The notes: generated by a model from the sequence alone, not told the origin. A DNA stretch of 63,683 bases from CAZMCC01 sp964564695 (GCA_964564695.1 CAZMCC010000008.1:1-63683); one strand, 5' to 3'; positions 30,822-39,585 are shown, numbered from the stretch's first letter. Numbers and translations are program-made.

Positions 30822-32580
30822 GACGGTTACCTCCTTCGCCGCAGGAGCGGCACCCACTGGAACATGCGCGGAGTGGAGTTTGGTCTGCCGTCGCGGGGGA
30901 GGGCTCTACCACTGGATAGTCGGGGCGCCACATCGCCAACGAGATGGTCGTGGCGACCGGGTCATCCGTCCACCGCCCCGCCCCGCCCACGCCTTGTTTG
31001 AACGCGGTCCGGGCCACGGCGGCGGCTACCTGAGCGGTGATCTGTCGCAGGTCGCTGAGTGGGGGGAAGAGCGATCCCGTTGACAGGTCCGCATCCGTCA
31101 CCTGCTCCGCCAGCGCCTGTGCCGCGGCGGAGAACATCGCATCCGTGATCTCGCGGGCCTCGGCGACCATCGCGCCCAGCCCGATGCCCGGGAAGATGTA
31201 CACGTTGTTAGCCTGGCGAACTCGGACCGTCCTGCCAGTCAACGGCACCGGCTCGAAGGGGCTGCCGGTGGCCACGAGTGCACGGCCGTCAGTCCATGCC
31301 AGCAAGTCCGTGGGTGTGGCCTCGCTTCGGTTCGTCGGGTTCGACAACGGCAGGATGACCGGCCGATTGACGCCCGCCGCCATTGCCTGCACCACGTCCC
31401 GTGTGAACGCGCCGGGCTGTCCTGAAGCGCCGATCAGCACGGTGGGCCGAACGATCCGCACGACGTGTCCAAGGTCCGCCTCCCCATCGGTCCGGATGCC
31501 CCGGGCCGACGCCAGCTCGCGGGGCCACGCGACTTCGCGCTTGCTGGGCTCCGCAAGATCGCGGCCGTCGTGGATAAGGCCGTGGCTGTCGAGCACCGCG
31601 ATGGCCGCCCGCGGGCAATCGCCTTCCAGACCCGCCTCAGACATGGCGTGCCGCAGTTGCCGGGCGATGCCGACACCCGCCCCGCCCGCTCCGAGAATCA
31701 CCACCCGCTGCTCACGCATCGGGATCGCGGTGAGGCGCTGCGCGGCCAGAAGTGCGGCAAGGACCACCGCGGCCGTGCCCTGAATATCGTCGTTGAATGA
31801 AGGCAGGCGCGCGCGGTAGCGTTCCAAGAGCGGGAAGGCGTTGAAGTGCTTGAAATCCTCCCATTGCAGGATGGCGCGGGGGAAGCGCCGCTGCACCGCA
31901 CCTACGAACTCCTCAACGAGGGCCGCATAGGCGTCGCCGCGCAACCGGCGGTGCCTCCAGCCAACGTAGAGAGGGTCTGCCAGGAGTTGCTCGTTGTCGG
32001 TGCCCACGTCGAGGCTGACGGGCAGGGACTTGGCGGGATCGATCCCGGCCGCCAGCGTGTACAGCGCGAGCTTGCCGATGGGGATGCCCATGCCCCCGGC
32101 GCCCAGGTCTCCCAGGCCCAGGATCCGCTCGTTGTCGGTGGCGACGATCAGCCGCACGTCCTGGGATGGGGCGTTGCCGAGGATTTGTTCGATGCGGCCG
32201 CGGTGATCGGGCGTGATCCACACGCCGCGTGGGCGTCGGTAGATGTGGCTGAACATCTGGCAGGCCAGCCCGACTGTGGGCGTGTAGACGATCGGCAGGA
32301 ACTCTTCGATGTGGTCGAGAAGGAGCCGGTAGAACACGTGCTCATTGCGGTCCTGCAACGCGACCAATCCGATGTAGCGCTCCAGAGGGTCTGTCTTCCG
32401 CGTGATGGACTCGTACGCGCGCTCGACCTGCTGCTCGATGGTGTTGACCTCGACCGGCAGCAAGCCTTCCAGCCCGAGGGCCTCACGTTCTTGGCGCGAA
32501 AAGGCCGTGTCCTTATTGAGCAGAGGGTGGTTGAGCACCGCCTGTCCGCGAAGAGGCGTGTGGGCGGGATCGGGCTTCAT
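30814..32580 (-). CDS. NAD-type malic enzyme
   Basis: 588 residues. Oxidative decarboxylation of malate to pyruvate and CO2 with NAD(P). Landmarks: VYTPTVG 98-104, the conserved Lys in GKLALYTLAAGI (170), metal-site WEDF 240-243 and NDDIQGTA 263-270, and the dinucleotide loop GAGGAG 297-302. Length fits the large MaeA type. The C-terminus has an added Cys segment (LRACSSGCRSCGEGG) not usual for the family; its DNA holds the ribosome binding site of the next gene. Why a malic enzyme travels with copper genes is unclear. Confidence 0.92.
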   Translation of the reverse strand: MKPDPAHTPLRGQAVLNHPLLNKDTAFSRQEREALGLEGLLPVEVNTIEQQVERAYESITRKTDPLERYIGLVALQDRNEHVFYRLLLDHIEEFLPIVYTPTVGLACQMFSHIYRRPRGVWITPDHRGRIEQILGNAPSQDVRLIVATDNERILGLGDLGAGGMGIPIGKLALYTLAAGIDPAKSLPVSLDVGTDNEQLLADPLYVGWRHRRLRGDAYAALVEEFVGAVQRRFPRAILQWEDFKHFNAFPLLERYRARLPSFNDDIQGTAAVVLAALLAAQRLTAIPMREQRVVILGAGGAGVGIARQLRHAMSEAGLEGDCPRAAIAVLDSHGLIHDGRDLAEPSKREVAWPRELASARGIRTDGEADLGHVVRIVRPTVLIGASGQPGAFTRDVVQAMAAGVNRPVILPLSNPTNRSEATPTDLLAWTDGRALVATGSPFEPVPLTGRTVRVRQANNVYIFPGIGLGAMVAEAREITDAMFSAAAQALAEQVTDADLSTGSLFPPLSDLRQITAQVAAAVARTAFKQGVGGAGRWTDDPVATTISLAMWRPDYPVVEPSPATADQTPLRACSSGCRSCGEGGNRHA

Positions 32581-32918
32581 GGGGCCTCCACTGGATGCGA
32601 TCGCCGCAGCTCATAGGCGATGCTCAAGCTCAGCACGGTGCGAATGAGAATGACCCCCGCGACCAGCCCGATGCCCTCCAGCGTTGGAGTCACGATGGTC
32701 TTGAGGATGTCCGCGGCGATGAGGAACTCGATCGAGAGCACCAGCCGCTCCGCCAGACGCAGGCGGACGTCGGTGGTCCGCTCCGCAATGCCCCGTCCAC
32801 CTCCACGCAGGACCGCCGCGCCCAACTCGAACAGCCCCATAGCGACGGAGCCTGCGATGAGGAGCGCGGCGATGCCTTCGATGACGCGGGCGGTGAGGTT
32901 GACGGCGGCTTCGAGCAT
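32577..32918 (-). CDS. DUF1622 membrane protein
   Basis: 113 residues with three membrane segments: VIEGIAALLIAGSVAMGLFELG, LVLSIEFLIAADILKTIV and IGLVAGVILIRTVLSLSIAYEL. The LxLEFLxAADIL pattern is the core of DUF1622, a widespread small membrane family with no known role. Its stop overlaps the malic enzyme start, and the PD-(D/E)XK-like gene ends 8 bases before its start. Confidence 0.85.
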   Translation of the reverse strand: MLEAAVNLTARVIEGIAALLIAGSVAMGLFELGAAVLRGGGRGIAERTTDVRLRLAERLVLSIEFLIAADILKTIVTPTLEGIGLVAGVILIRTVLSLSIAYELRRSHPVEAP

Positions 32919-32926
32919 GGGTTCAT

Positions 32927-33601
32927 TCAGTGGGACGAGGTGTGGGTGATGCCGTGACGGGTGGCGTGATGTGCCGATGGACCTCCGCGGGCCCCGCGCT
33001 CGGCTTTCTCCAGCGTCATCAGAAAACTCAGCCCCGGGTCCTTGGACTCTGAGGACTGCAATCGAGACCAGTTGCGACGGATGTGCTCACGCAGGAACGC
33101 CACGATGTCGGCGAGAAGCACGACCTGGAAACTGCGCGAAGGAACATCCGGCGGGAGCGAGCCGAAGGCGATGAGCCGGACGCGGTGTCCGTGGTGCGTC
33201 GTCGCGTGCCCATCGCGAACAAGCCGCCCGGCCAGGTCCGCCGCTTGAGCGGGCTCGCAACACCCGAACCGCGTCATCGCCGCGGCGAGCACGCTCGGAT
33301 TGGTCGCGGCGCGGTTGAGCACGGCGCGGCCTTCCTTCACTTCGCCGATGATCATGTCCGGCACGCCGGGCCGGACGTCGAGGGCCGGATCGGTCTCGAC
33401 CGGGCACGCGGCGCCAACAGGCGACCCATTCACCTCGGGCGTGAGCGTACAGGAGTGGCCGAACCGAAACGCAAGCACGTCCAGGTCCGTCGCGGTCTGG
33501 AATCCGCCGCTCGGCACGAATTCAACAACGGGGTATTCCGTGACGGTGAGGTAGCCATTCACGCGGAGGTAGGTCTGCACAAGGGCGACGGCGTTGTCCA
33601 C
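32927..33601 (-). CDS. PD-(D/E)XK nuclease-like protein
   Basis: 224 residues. The N-terminal half has TDLDVLAFRFG, and then MIIGEVKEGRAVLN; D...E-V-K spaced this way is the catalytic triad pattern of the PD-(D/E)XK fold. A basic helix and a strand (VRLIAFGSLPP, FQVVLLADIVAFL) complete a small alpha/beta domain. The C-terminus is His-rich (HHATRHGITHTSSH). I recall similar small proteins of unknown role. No methylase or target-recognition gene is nearby, so a classical restriction system is not supported. Confidence 0.55.
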   Translation of the reverse strand: MDNAVALVQTYLRVNGYLTVTEYPVVEFVPSGGFQTATDLDVLAFRFGHSCTLTPEVNGSPVGAACPVETDPALDVRPGVPDMIIGEVKEGRAVLNRAATNPSVLAAAMTRFGCCEPAQAADLAGRLVRDGHATTHHGHRVRLIAFGSLPPDVPSRSFQVVLLADIVAFLREHIRRNWSRLQSSESKDPGLSFLMTLEKAERGARGGPSAHHATRHGITHTSSH

Positions 33602-33631
33602 GGCTGGGGCTCCGACAAGGACGTGCGAAAC

Positions 33632-34438
33632 TCATCGCGGTGATGGGACGGGTTTCGGACTGGTGCGGGGTGGGGGTTGCTGCCCGGTTTCGGTTTCGGG
33701 CTTGGCTTCCGCCGCGGGAGCGACTGGCTCGGCTGGCTCGCTCTTTGGCTTCTCCGCCTGCGCCCGCCGGGGCGACAGAGGGTGGTTGGGGCGGGTGGAG
33801 GCGACGGCGGACATGGGGCTCCACACGGTTGCACCACCCCCCACGCGCCGGACTGCCACGGCGTACTGCGTGCCCGAGGTCAGCGTCTGAAGTTGGCGGT
33901 CAACGAAGCGAGGTTGAGTCGTCTCGCCGATCTTCCAGAAGTCCGGCTGACCCGGTTGCCGCCGCCCCACCTCGAAGACGTCGCCCTCTTGAATCACGCC
34001 GCCGGGCATGACCCAGGTGACGGTGACGGTCGCGTCGAGGTTGTGGACGGCGTGGATGCTGGCCGGCGGCGAAGGCACGCCCGCTACCAGCGTGACGCCG
34101 GAGTTGACGGCGTTGCGGTGCCCGGCCCGCCGGTGGGGCCGCTTGTACTCTTGCCAGTAGTACGCGCGGCGGTGGTCCCAGTCGCGCCGGGCGGCGGCGG
34201 AGTGGTCAATCTCGCGCTGCGCCGACTGTTCCCTTGCCGCGGGTTTCTGTGCCGCGTCGCTTGATGGTGATGTGCGTTGTGGTGGTGAAGGGGGAGGCGA
34301 AGGTGCGGGTGCCGGGGACGGCGGCGCCGTTTGAGTGTGCGACGGACCCGGTTGCGCCGAGTGTGAGGCGGGCTGGGCTGTCAGCACGAGCAGCGTGGAG
34401 AGCATCATTGCGATCAACATGGCACAGACCTCCTTCAT
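33632..34438 (-). CDS. exported protein with fibronectin type III-like domain
   Basis: 268 residues. A signal peptide (MLIAMMLSTLLVLTAQPAS), a long Pro/Ser/Gln linker, a basic Arg/Tyr stretch (RRAYYWQEYKRPHRR), then a domain of about 90 residues with the FN3 pattern: SPPASIHAVHNLDATVTVTWVMPGG near the start and TQYAVAVRRVGGG...WSPMSAVAST at the end. A second Pro/Ala/Glu linker closes the protein. It probably binds a partner or the cell wall; role unknown. Overlaps the next small gene by 4 bases. Confidence 0.65.
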   Translation of the reverse strand: MKEVCAMLIAMMLSTLLVLTAQPASHSAQPGPSHTQTAPPSPAPAPSPPPSPPQRTSPSSDAAQKPAAREQSAQREIDHSAAARRDWDHRRAYYWQEYKRPHRRAGHRNAVNSGVTLVAGVPSPPASIHAVHNLDATVTVTWVMPGGVIQEGDVFEVGRRQPGQPDFWKIGETTQPRFVDRQLQTLTSGTQYAVAVRRVGGGATVWSPMSAVASTRPNHPLSPRRAQAEKPKSEPAEPVAPAAEAKPETETGQQPPPRTSPKPVPSPR

Positions 34439-34620
34439 CTCGAACTCCGCGACTCAGACTTCACGGCTGCGAGGGACGGTTTGCCGGCGAGGTCGCCGGG
34501 GGATCGGTTCGTGTGACCGTCCGACTGCGCGAGCGCCACCGCGAACAACACCGGCATGATCCATCGTGTCATGCCCCCGCCCATTCCCGTCGTCCCTGTA
34601 CTTCCGCCACAGCAGCCCAT
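34435..34620 (-). CDS. small Cys/Met membrane protein, 61 aa
   Basis: MGCCGGSTGTTGMGGGM at the N-terminus, then a membrane helix (IMPVLFAVALA) and a polar tail. The CC pair and the placement between an HMA protein gene (2 bases away) and the FN3 gene (4-base overlap) suggest a metal peptide, like other short CC membrane proteins in this island. Not recognised. Confidence 0.6.
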   Translation of the reverse strand: MGCCGGSTGTTGMGGGMTRWIMPVLFAVALAQSDGHTNRSPGDLAGKPSLAAVKSESRSSR

Positions 34621-34622
34621 GA

Positions 34623-34880
34623 CTAGTTCTCCTGCGCCGCGTTCGGGGCTTCATCTTGGCAGCGGTGATCGCTGGCGCGTATTTCGGCCAGGTACCCGAC
34701 TCGTTCGACCGCGGCGATGAGTTCTTCGCACAGGCACGCCTCGTCGTGCTCCACCGTTGCGGTCGCCTTGTAGAGATTCACTTCCACGTTCCTCACTCCC
34801 TTCACACGCCGCAGCGCCCGCTCGATCCGGTCGCAGCAGGCATTGCACTGGCATCCGTACAACAGGCACACCGTTCGCAC
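34623..34880 (-). CDS. HMA-type metal-binding protein
   Basis: 85 residues. GTG start with AGGAG six bases upstream. HMA fold with the metal pair C12-x2-C15 in GCQCNACC, followed by CDRIERALRRVKGVRNVEVNLYKATATVEH and VERVGYLAEI. Extra cysteines at 5, 10 and 16 and in the EACLCEEL loop make it more Cys-rich than a simple CopZ. Likely a cytosolic copper or mercury carrier for the 35298-30318 run. Length matches stand-alone chaperones plus a short tail. Confidence 0.8.
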   Translation of the reverse strand: MRTVCLLYGCQCNACCDRIERALRRVKGVRNVEVNLYKATATVEHDEACLCEELIAAVERVGYLAEIRASDHRCQDEAPNAAQEN

Positions 34881-34950
34881 AACACGCTCCTGAGCACCGC
34901 TTCCCTGCGCTGCCTTCTCGACCGGTCGCCGCCACGACGATCACCGCTCA

Positions 34951-35298
34951 TCACGCGATGACGGCCATCTGCCGTCGCACAGTCCGCGCCGCGCGTGGTC
35001 TGGAGGCGCTCCGGCTCTGGCCGGGTGTCATGCGGCGCGGTTCGACCGCGTTGGCGACGGCTGGCTCCTCAGCAACCGCGCCGGTGACCAACGGCTCAAC
35101 GAAAACGAAGTCCGTGATCCCCGCTTCGGCCCGCGCTTCGCCGACGATCCCCCTGAGGTGCATCTCGGCCTCAAGCCAGTTGAGCTGCTCGTTCCCTCCG
35201 TAGAGTCGCCACAGCTCCTCGGCGATAGCCGCGATCAGGCGTTGGGTCAGGTCGATCTCACGCTGCCGGTCCACGACGGGGCGAATGATGATTCTCAT
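34951..35298 (-). CDS. hypothetical protein, 115 aa
   Basis: Start ATG at 35298 (ribosome site weak). Not recognised. An N-terminal strand-helix unit (MRIIIRPVVDRQREIDLTQRLIAAIAEELWRLYGG) is followed by helices (LNWLEAEMHLRGIVGEARAEAG) and a basic tail. No Cys or membrane segment. First gene of the run that includes malic enzyme; the conserved element at 35371 lies 73 bases upstream, in the divergent gap to the histidine kinase gene. Confidence 0.6.
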   Translation of the reverse strand: MRIIIRPVVDRQREIDLTQRLIAAIAEELWRLYGGNEQLNWLEAEMHLRGIVGEARAEAGITDFVFVEPLVTGAVAEEPAVANAVEPRRMTPGQSRSASRPRAARTVRRQMAVIA

Positions 35299-35370
35299 AG
35301 CAGGGTTCCAGAGTCGGCGAGTGCTCCAAGCTGACGCAAGAAGCATCGCTCATTCCGGCGCGGGCGAATA

Positions 35371-35390
35371 GGCGGACGTTTCCCCAATGC
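35371..35390 (-). promoter_or_regulatory. conserved operon-head element, copy 4
   Basis: Minus strand: GCATTGGGGAAACGTCCGCC. It lies 73 bases upstream of the 35298 start and 69 bases upstream of the divergent histidine kinase gene, so a regulator bound here could control both. Same core as at 16267, 18695 and 30321. Confidence 0.7.
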
Positions 35391-35458
35391 GAGCCCGAGC
35401 GAGGATTCGACGGGGGCGGTCACGGGCGCGGGGAGCGTCGCCAACGTAGAGTGTTCCA

Positions 35459-37120
35459 ATGGCCAAGGGACGACGAACACCGAAAGAGGTCGCCTGTCGG
35501 GACGCCACGTGCCCAGTCCTATCCGGCAATCGCGCCTCGGGGGCGCCGCCGGGATGCGAGTGCGGCCGGAATGCAGAGCTGGAGGCCGTCCTGTTCTCGA
35601 CGCTCGACCCGGTGGTCACAATTGACTCGTTCGGGACGATCCGCTCGGCCAGCAAATCGGTCGAGCGCGTCTTCGGATGGACGCCCGCAGAGCTCGTGGG
35701 CCGCAACGTCCATGTGCTCATGCCCGAGCCGCACCGCTCGGGCCACGACCAGTACCTCGCGAACTACCGGAAGACGCTCAAGACCAACATCCTCGGCCGC
35801 ACGAGGGAGTTCGACGCCGTGCGAAAGGACGGCACGCGATTCCCCGTCGAGCTGTCGGTGTCCAGGGCCGACGTGCCCGGCCAGTCGTTGCCCGTCTTTG
35901 TCGGCATCATTAAGGACGTGTCGGCGCGCAAGGCGGCTGAACGCGAGCTGCGGCGCCACCGCCGGCAACTTGATGCGATGGTCCGCGAGCGAACTCGCGC
36001 ATTGGAACAGAGCCACGAGCAGCTCCGCATGGCCGAGCGTCTGACAGCCATTGGCACGCTCGCCGCGGGCCTGGGCCACGACATGAACAACGTGTTGCTT
36101 CCCATGCGAACGAGGATGAACGCCCTGGACGCGATGGCCCTGCCCAAAGCGGCCGCCGAGCATCTGTTCCAAATGCGGAAGTCGTGTGTGTACCTGCAGC
36201 AGCTCACCGACGGCCTGCACATGCTGGCGCTCAGCCCGGATGAGGACGACGCCACCGACGCGGCCACCGATCTTCACGAATGGTGGTGTACCGTCGGCCC
36301 GCTGCTGACCAAGGCCGTGCCCAAGGGAGTTCGCTTCGAGTCAACGGTTGCGAGAGGACTGCCGCGCGTTCCGGTCGCGCCCCACAAGCTCACGCAGGCC
36401 GTGCTCAACCTCATCGTCAACGCTGGCGAGGCGATCCAGTCGATGCGCAAACGCCCGCGCCGTGCGGTCGTGCGGCTGTGGGCTCACGCCCCAGGGGGAG
36501 AGGCGGCGGGCGCACGCGAGGTCCACCTAGGCATCGCCGACAACGGCCCCGGAATGACGCCCGAAGTGCGCGCCCATGCGTTCGACGCTTTCTACACAAC
36601 AAAAAAACGCGGCCTGGGAACCGGCCTTGGCCTGTCGCTGGTACGGAGCGTGGTGGTGAACGCCGGAGGAGAGATCGACGTCGAGACCTCGCCGGGGAAG
36701 GGTGGGAAAGGGGGCACCGAGATCGTCCTGACGTTCCCGATCGCTCACGAACGCGAAGACGGCAACTTTGCTCGTGCGGCGACGGTGCATCTTCTCGACC
36801 GCCGCGCCGCGTCGATGGCCGCGCATATTCTGGAATCAGCCGGGTGGCATGTCACACGCGCCGTTGACCCGACCCCACCTCTTGCCCCTGCTCCAGGCGG
36901 TTCAACACTCTGGGTCACTGAGCCAAGCGAACGTGCGCTCAAGGCAGCGAAGAAGTACGCGAAGGGTACATGTTGTACCATCGTTCTGGTCGGAAAGCCG
37001 CGCCCACTTACCCCTTGGGCAATGCTCGGGGCCCACGTCGTCGAGATCCCGCGCGACTTCGACGCTCTGCGTGACACAATCGGACGGGCCATCGCCAGCG
37101 TTACAGGAGCACGCCGATGA
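35459..37120 (+). CDS. PAS-domain sensor histidine kinase
   Basis: 553 residues, no membrane helix, so a cytosolic sensor. An N-terminal Cys set (C13, C18, C33, C35) may bind metal or sense redox. A FixL-like PAS domain spans about 40-155 with TLDPVVTIDSFGTI and ELVGRNVHVLMPEPHR. A coiled linker leads to the H-box, LGHDMNN, with phospho-His H207. The ATPase domain has NLIVNAGEAI, DNGPGM and GTGLGLSLV. The last 120 residues look like a degenerate receiver domain. Overlaps the response regulator gene (ATGA). Confidence 0.9.
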   Translation: MAKGRRTPKEVACRDATCPVLSGNRASGAPPGCECGRNAELEAVLFSTLDPVVTIDSFGTIRSASKSVERVFGWTPAELVGRNVHVLMPEPHRSGHDQYLANYRKTLKTNILGRTREFDAVRKDGTRFPVELSVSRADVPGQSLPVFVGIIKDVSARKAAERELRRHRRQLDAMVRERTRALEQSHEQLRMAERLTAIGTLAAGLGHDMNNVLLPMRTRMNALDAMALPKAAAEHLFQMRKSCVYLQQLTDGLHMLALSPDEDDATDAATDLHEWWCTVGPLLTKAVPKGVRFESTVARGLPRVPVAPHKLTQAVLNLIVNAGEAIQSMRKRPRRAVVRLWAHAPGGEAAGAREVHLGIADNGPGMTPEVRAHAFDAFYTTKKRGLGTGLGLSLVRSVVVNAGGEIDVETSPGKGGKGGTEIVLTFPIAHEREDGNFARAATVHLLDRRAASMAAHILESAGWHVTRAVDPTPPLAPAPGGSTLWVTEPSERALKAAKKYAKGTCCTIVLVGKPRPLTPWAMLGAHVVEIPRDFDALRDTIGRAIASVTGARR

Positions 37121-37851
37121 CGCCGTCGTCCCCCCGAACCCCGGCCTCCAGCGCCGCGGTCCGTCTTCTCTGCGTGGACGACCACGCCTTCCTCGTCGAG
37201 GGCCTCAAGGCGCAGTTCTCTGCCACGGGTGGAGGACGGGAGTTCCAGGTCGTCGGACGGCTCGCTACCGCGCAGAACCTTGTCAAGGAAGCCCAGCGGC
37301 TCCGGCCCGACATTGTGCTTCTCGACATCGAAATGCCCGGGCCCGACCCCTTCGAGATGGCCGACCGCCTGCACCGGCTGGACGAACGGGCCAAGATCGT
37401 GTTCCTCAGCGCCTACGTCCGCGACCACTACATCGCCGAGGCGTACCGCTGCGGCGCTTGCGGCTACTTCTCTAAGGCCGACGAGATCGAGGACATCGTG
37501 GAAGGGTTGCGCCAAGTCGCCAAGGGCGGCGGCGCCGACGGCGACTTCGTCTTCGGCCCGAAGGTCAAGGCCCGCTGCCGACCGCCCAAACAACGGCACA
37601 CGCTCGGTGGGACGCGCGCCGCCAAGCGTGAAGCGCAGCCTCCCTCGCGTCTCGACACGCTCTCGGCCCGCGAGTTGGAGGTGCTGCGCCTCATCGGCAA
37701 AGGACTTTCTCGCAACGAGATCGCCGAGGCCCTCTCGCGGAGCGCCAAGACGATCGACCGGCACCAGGAGCGGATGCTCAAGAAACTGGGCCTGGAGACC
37801 CGGGCCGAGTTGATGAAGTTCGCTATCCGCGAGGGGTTGGCGGAGGCGTGA
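37117..37851 (+). CDS. NarL/LuxR-type response regulator
   Basis: 244 residues. Receiver domain with LLCVDDH (D21, D22), phospho-acceptor D70 in LLDIEMPG, S98 and K120. DNA-binding domain from about 180 with LSARELEVLRLIGKGLSRNEIAEALSRSAKTIDRH, a standard LuxR-type helix-turn-helix. The linker is basic. Coupled to the kinase gene, so the cognate pair. NarL-type regulators bind short inverted repeats; the conserved operon-head elements are candidate targets, one of them in front of this pair. Confidence 0.93.
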   Translation: MTPSSPRTPASSAAVRLLCVDDHAFLVEGLKAQFSATGGGREFQVVGRLATAQNLVKEAQRLRPDIVLLDIEMPGPDPFEMADRLHRLDERAKIVFLSAYVRDHYIAEAYRCGACGYFSKADEIEDIVEGLRQVAKGGGADGDFVFGPKVKARCRPPKQRHTLGGTRAAKREAQPPSRLDTLSARELEVLRLIGKGLSRNEIAEALSRSAKTIDRHQERMLKKLGLETRAELMKFAIREGLAEA

Positions 37852-37945
37852 AGCCATTGCGCCCGTCTTGGCCAATCCTGCGCATCCCGGCCCTCTGGCA
37901 ATCTCTCCCGTATGTGGGTGAACCGAATGCATGAAGTAGAGATGC

Positions 37946-38158
37946 TTACTTGTCCGCCAAGCGTGCCGTGAAGCCGATGTCGTTCACGAGGTTGACCAGT
38001 GCCTCGCGGCTGACGCGGGCCTCGTGGTCGATCACGGCTCGTCCGGCCTCGCGGTCCACCTTCACGTCCTTCACGCCCTCGACGCGACCCAGGGCTCGCT
38101 CGATGCTCCCGGCGCAACCGGCGCAGTGCATGCCTTCGATCTTGAGGATGGTCTTCAT
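37946..38158 (-). CDS. copZ: CopZ-type copper chaperone
   Basis: 70 residues forming one HMA domain with GMHCAGC at residues 9-15 and the GF-T end motif. The ATG overlaps the stop of the efflux gene before it (ATGA). Cytosolic; would accept Cu(I) and pass it to CopA or CsoR. Last gene of the 43790-37946 run and convergent with the response regulator gene. Confidence 0.9.
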   Translation of the reverse strand: MKTILKIEGMHCAGCAGSIERALGRVEGVKDVKVDREAGRAVIDHEARVSREALVNLVNDIGFTARLADK

Positions 38159-39585
38159 GGCGTGCTCCCATCGTTCTCGGGTACGGGCGGGGCGGGGGAC
38201 GGGGTGGGGAGCGGGGCGAGCCGTCCTCCGACCGCACGTTCAAGCTCGATTCGAGCGATGGCGGCCTGACGTTCAAGGTCGTTGAGCCGCGCCCGTGCGT
38301 CGATGAGTTCTCGCTGGGCCTCCAGCAGCACCGTCACGTCGGCCTGCCCCGCCTTAAGCGCGGCCTCCGCGAGCGTCAGGTTCCGCTCCGAGATCGCCAG
38401 CACCGTGGAGCGGTACTGCTCGACGAGCCGCGAAGCGCTGTCGAACTCGACCCACGCCACGCGAGCTTCGCGCACGGCCCGCTGCGAGACCGCCTCGTAA
38501 CTGGCGAAAGCCGCGCGGGCGAGCGACCCGGCTTTGGCGATCTGTGCCTGGTTGGTGTCGAAGATCGGGACGGCGATCTCGACGACCGGCCCGATGGTCT
38601 TCTTCCCGTCCACGTCCCGCTCGAAGTCCGCGCCCAGCCCGAAGTCCTTCAGGCGGCTGCGCTCCTCGACGGACAGGCCCGCTCGCTGGGCTTCGACGAT
38701 GAAGCCGGCTGCGGCCACATCCAATCGCTGCGAGGCGGCGAGCGCGATCGCGGTGGTCTCGTCAAGCGAGAGCTCCGCGGCGAGGGAGGCGTCCGCCTCG
38801 GCGGTCCATTCCGCGTTGTCGCTTGCGAAGCCGATCAACTCCAGCATCCGGCGGCGATCCTTGGCGAGGTCGCGGACGACAATGGCCCGCTCGGCCTGCG
38901 CCTTGGCCTGTTGCTGGCGAGCGCGGTTCACATCGAGCGTTGTTCCTTCGCCGCCGCGCACCCGGGCGTCGAGCGAATCGATGGATTTCTGGATCGTCGC
39001 GAGATTCTCATCCGACAGTGCCACCGCCCGCTGCCCGAAGGCGATGCGGGCGTGCGTGGCTTTCACCTCCGCGACCAGCGTGAGCGCCTTGTCCGATATG
39101 TCGAGTACGGTCTGGTTGAGCCGGGCGTCGGCAGCCCTGATCTTGCCGCCGCGCAGCCAGAGGGCCGTGAACGACTGCACGACCTGCGCCCCAATGAACG
39201 TCCCCCCGCTCACCGGATCAAAGGGGAACCGAAGAGTCAGTCCGAGCACCGGGTTCGGCAGCAGGCCCGCCTGCACGAGATCGGCCCGTGATGCCGCGAT
39301 CTGCTCGACCTGCGACCTGATCTCGCGGTTGTTCCGGAGCGCCATCGCGAGGGCCTGCTCGACCTTGAGCGGCGTGCGGCCGTCCCACGTGGTCAACGAT
39401 CCCTCCCACGGCTCGGTCCACGTCGGCGTCACGCCTGAGCGTTCGGCGACGGTCGAAGCGGCCCGGTTGATGTCGGCCTTGGGGTCGAGCGAGGCGCAGC
39501 CGCCAGCGACAGCGAGCAGGACGAGCACGGCGGGCGCGAGCGTGCGGCGTTTTGGGATCGATCGACGTGGTGCGAGGAACATCAT
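38155..39585 (-). CDS. Outer-membrane efflux lipoprotein (TolC/CzcC type)
   Basis: 476 residues from the ATG at 39585 (GGAG 9 bases upstream). Lipobox VAGGC. Two outer-membrane efflux repeats with the characteristic AGLLPNPVLGLTLRFPFD and long helical hairpins (ERAIVVRDLAKDRRRMLELIG; EAALKAGQADVTVLLEAQRELIDARARLNDLERQ). No RND pump is in the same run; the first RND set at 44580-49423 lacks its own outer-membrane gene, so this protein may serve it. Confidence 0.88.
   Translation of the reverse strand: MMFLAPRRSIPKRRTLAPAVLVLLAVAGGCASLDPKADINRAASTVAERSGVTPTWTEPWEGSLTTWDGRTPLKVEQALAMALRNNREIRSQVEQIAASRADLVQAGLLPNPVLGLTLRFPFDPVSGGTFIGAQVVQSFTALWLRGGKIRAADARLNQTVLDISDKALTLVAEVKATHARIAFGQRAVALSDENLATIQKSIDSLDARVRGGEGTTLDVNRARQQQAKAQAERAIVVRDLAKDRRRMLELIGFASDNAEWTAEADASLAAELSLDETTAIALAASQRLDVAAAGFIVEAQRAGLSVEERSRLKDFGLGADFERDVDGKKTIGPVVEIAVPIFDTNQAQIAKAGSLARAAFASYEAVSQRAVREARVAWVEFDSASRLVEQYRSTVLAISERNLTLAEAALKAGQADVTVLLEAQRELIDARARLNDLERQAAIARIELERAVGGRLAPLPTPSPAPPVPENDGSTP

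Noticed and set aside
32927..33601. Type II restriction system
   Set aside because: No methylase gene nearby; only a nuclease-like fold is suggested.
16267..35390. Conserved element read as an ECF or sigma-54 promoter
   Set aside because: One copy (30321) has a CGTC 16 bases after GGAAAC, but the other three do not, and the sigma-54 GG/GC spacing is absent. Operator is the better reading.
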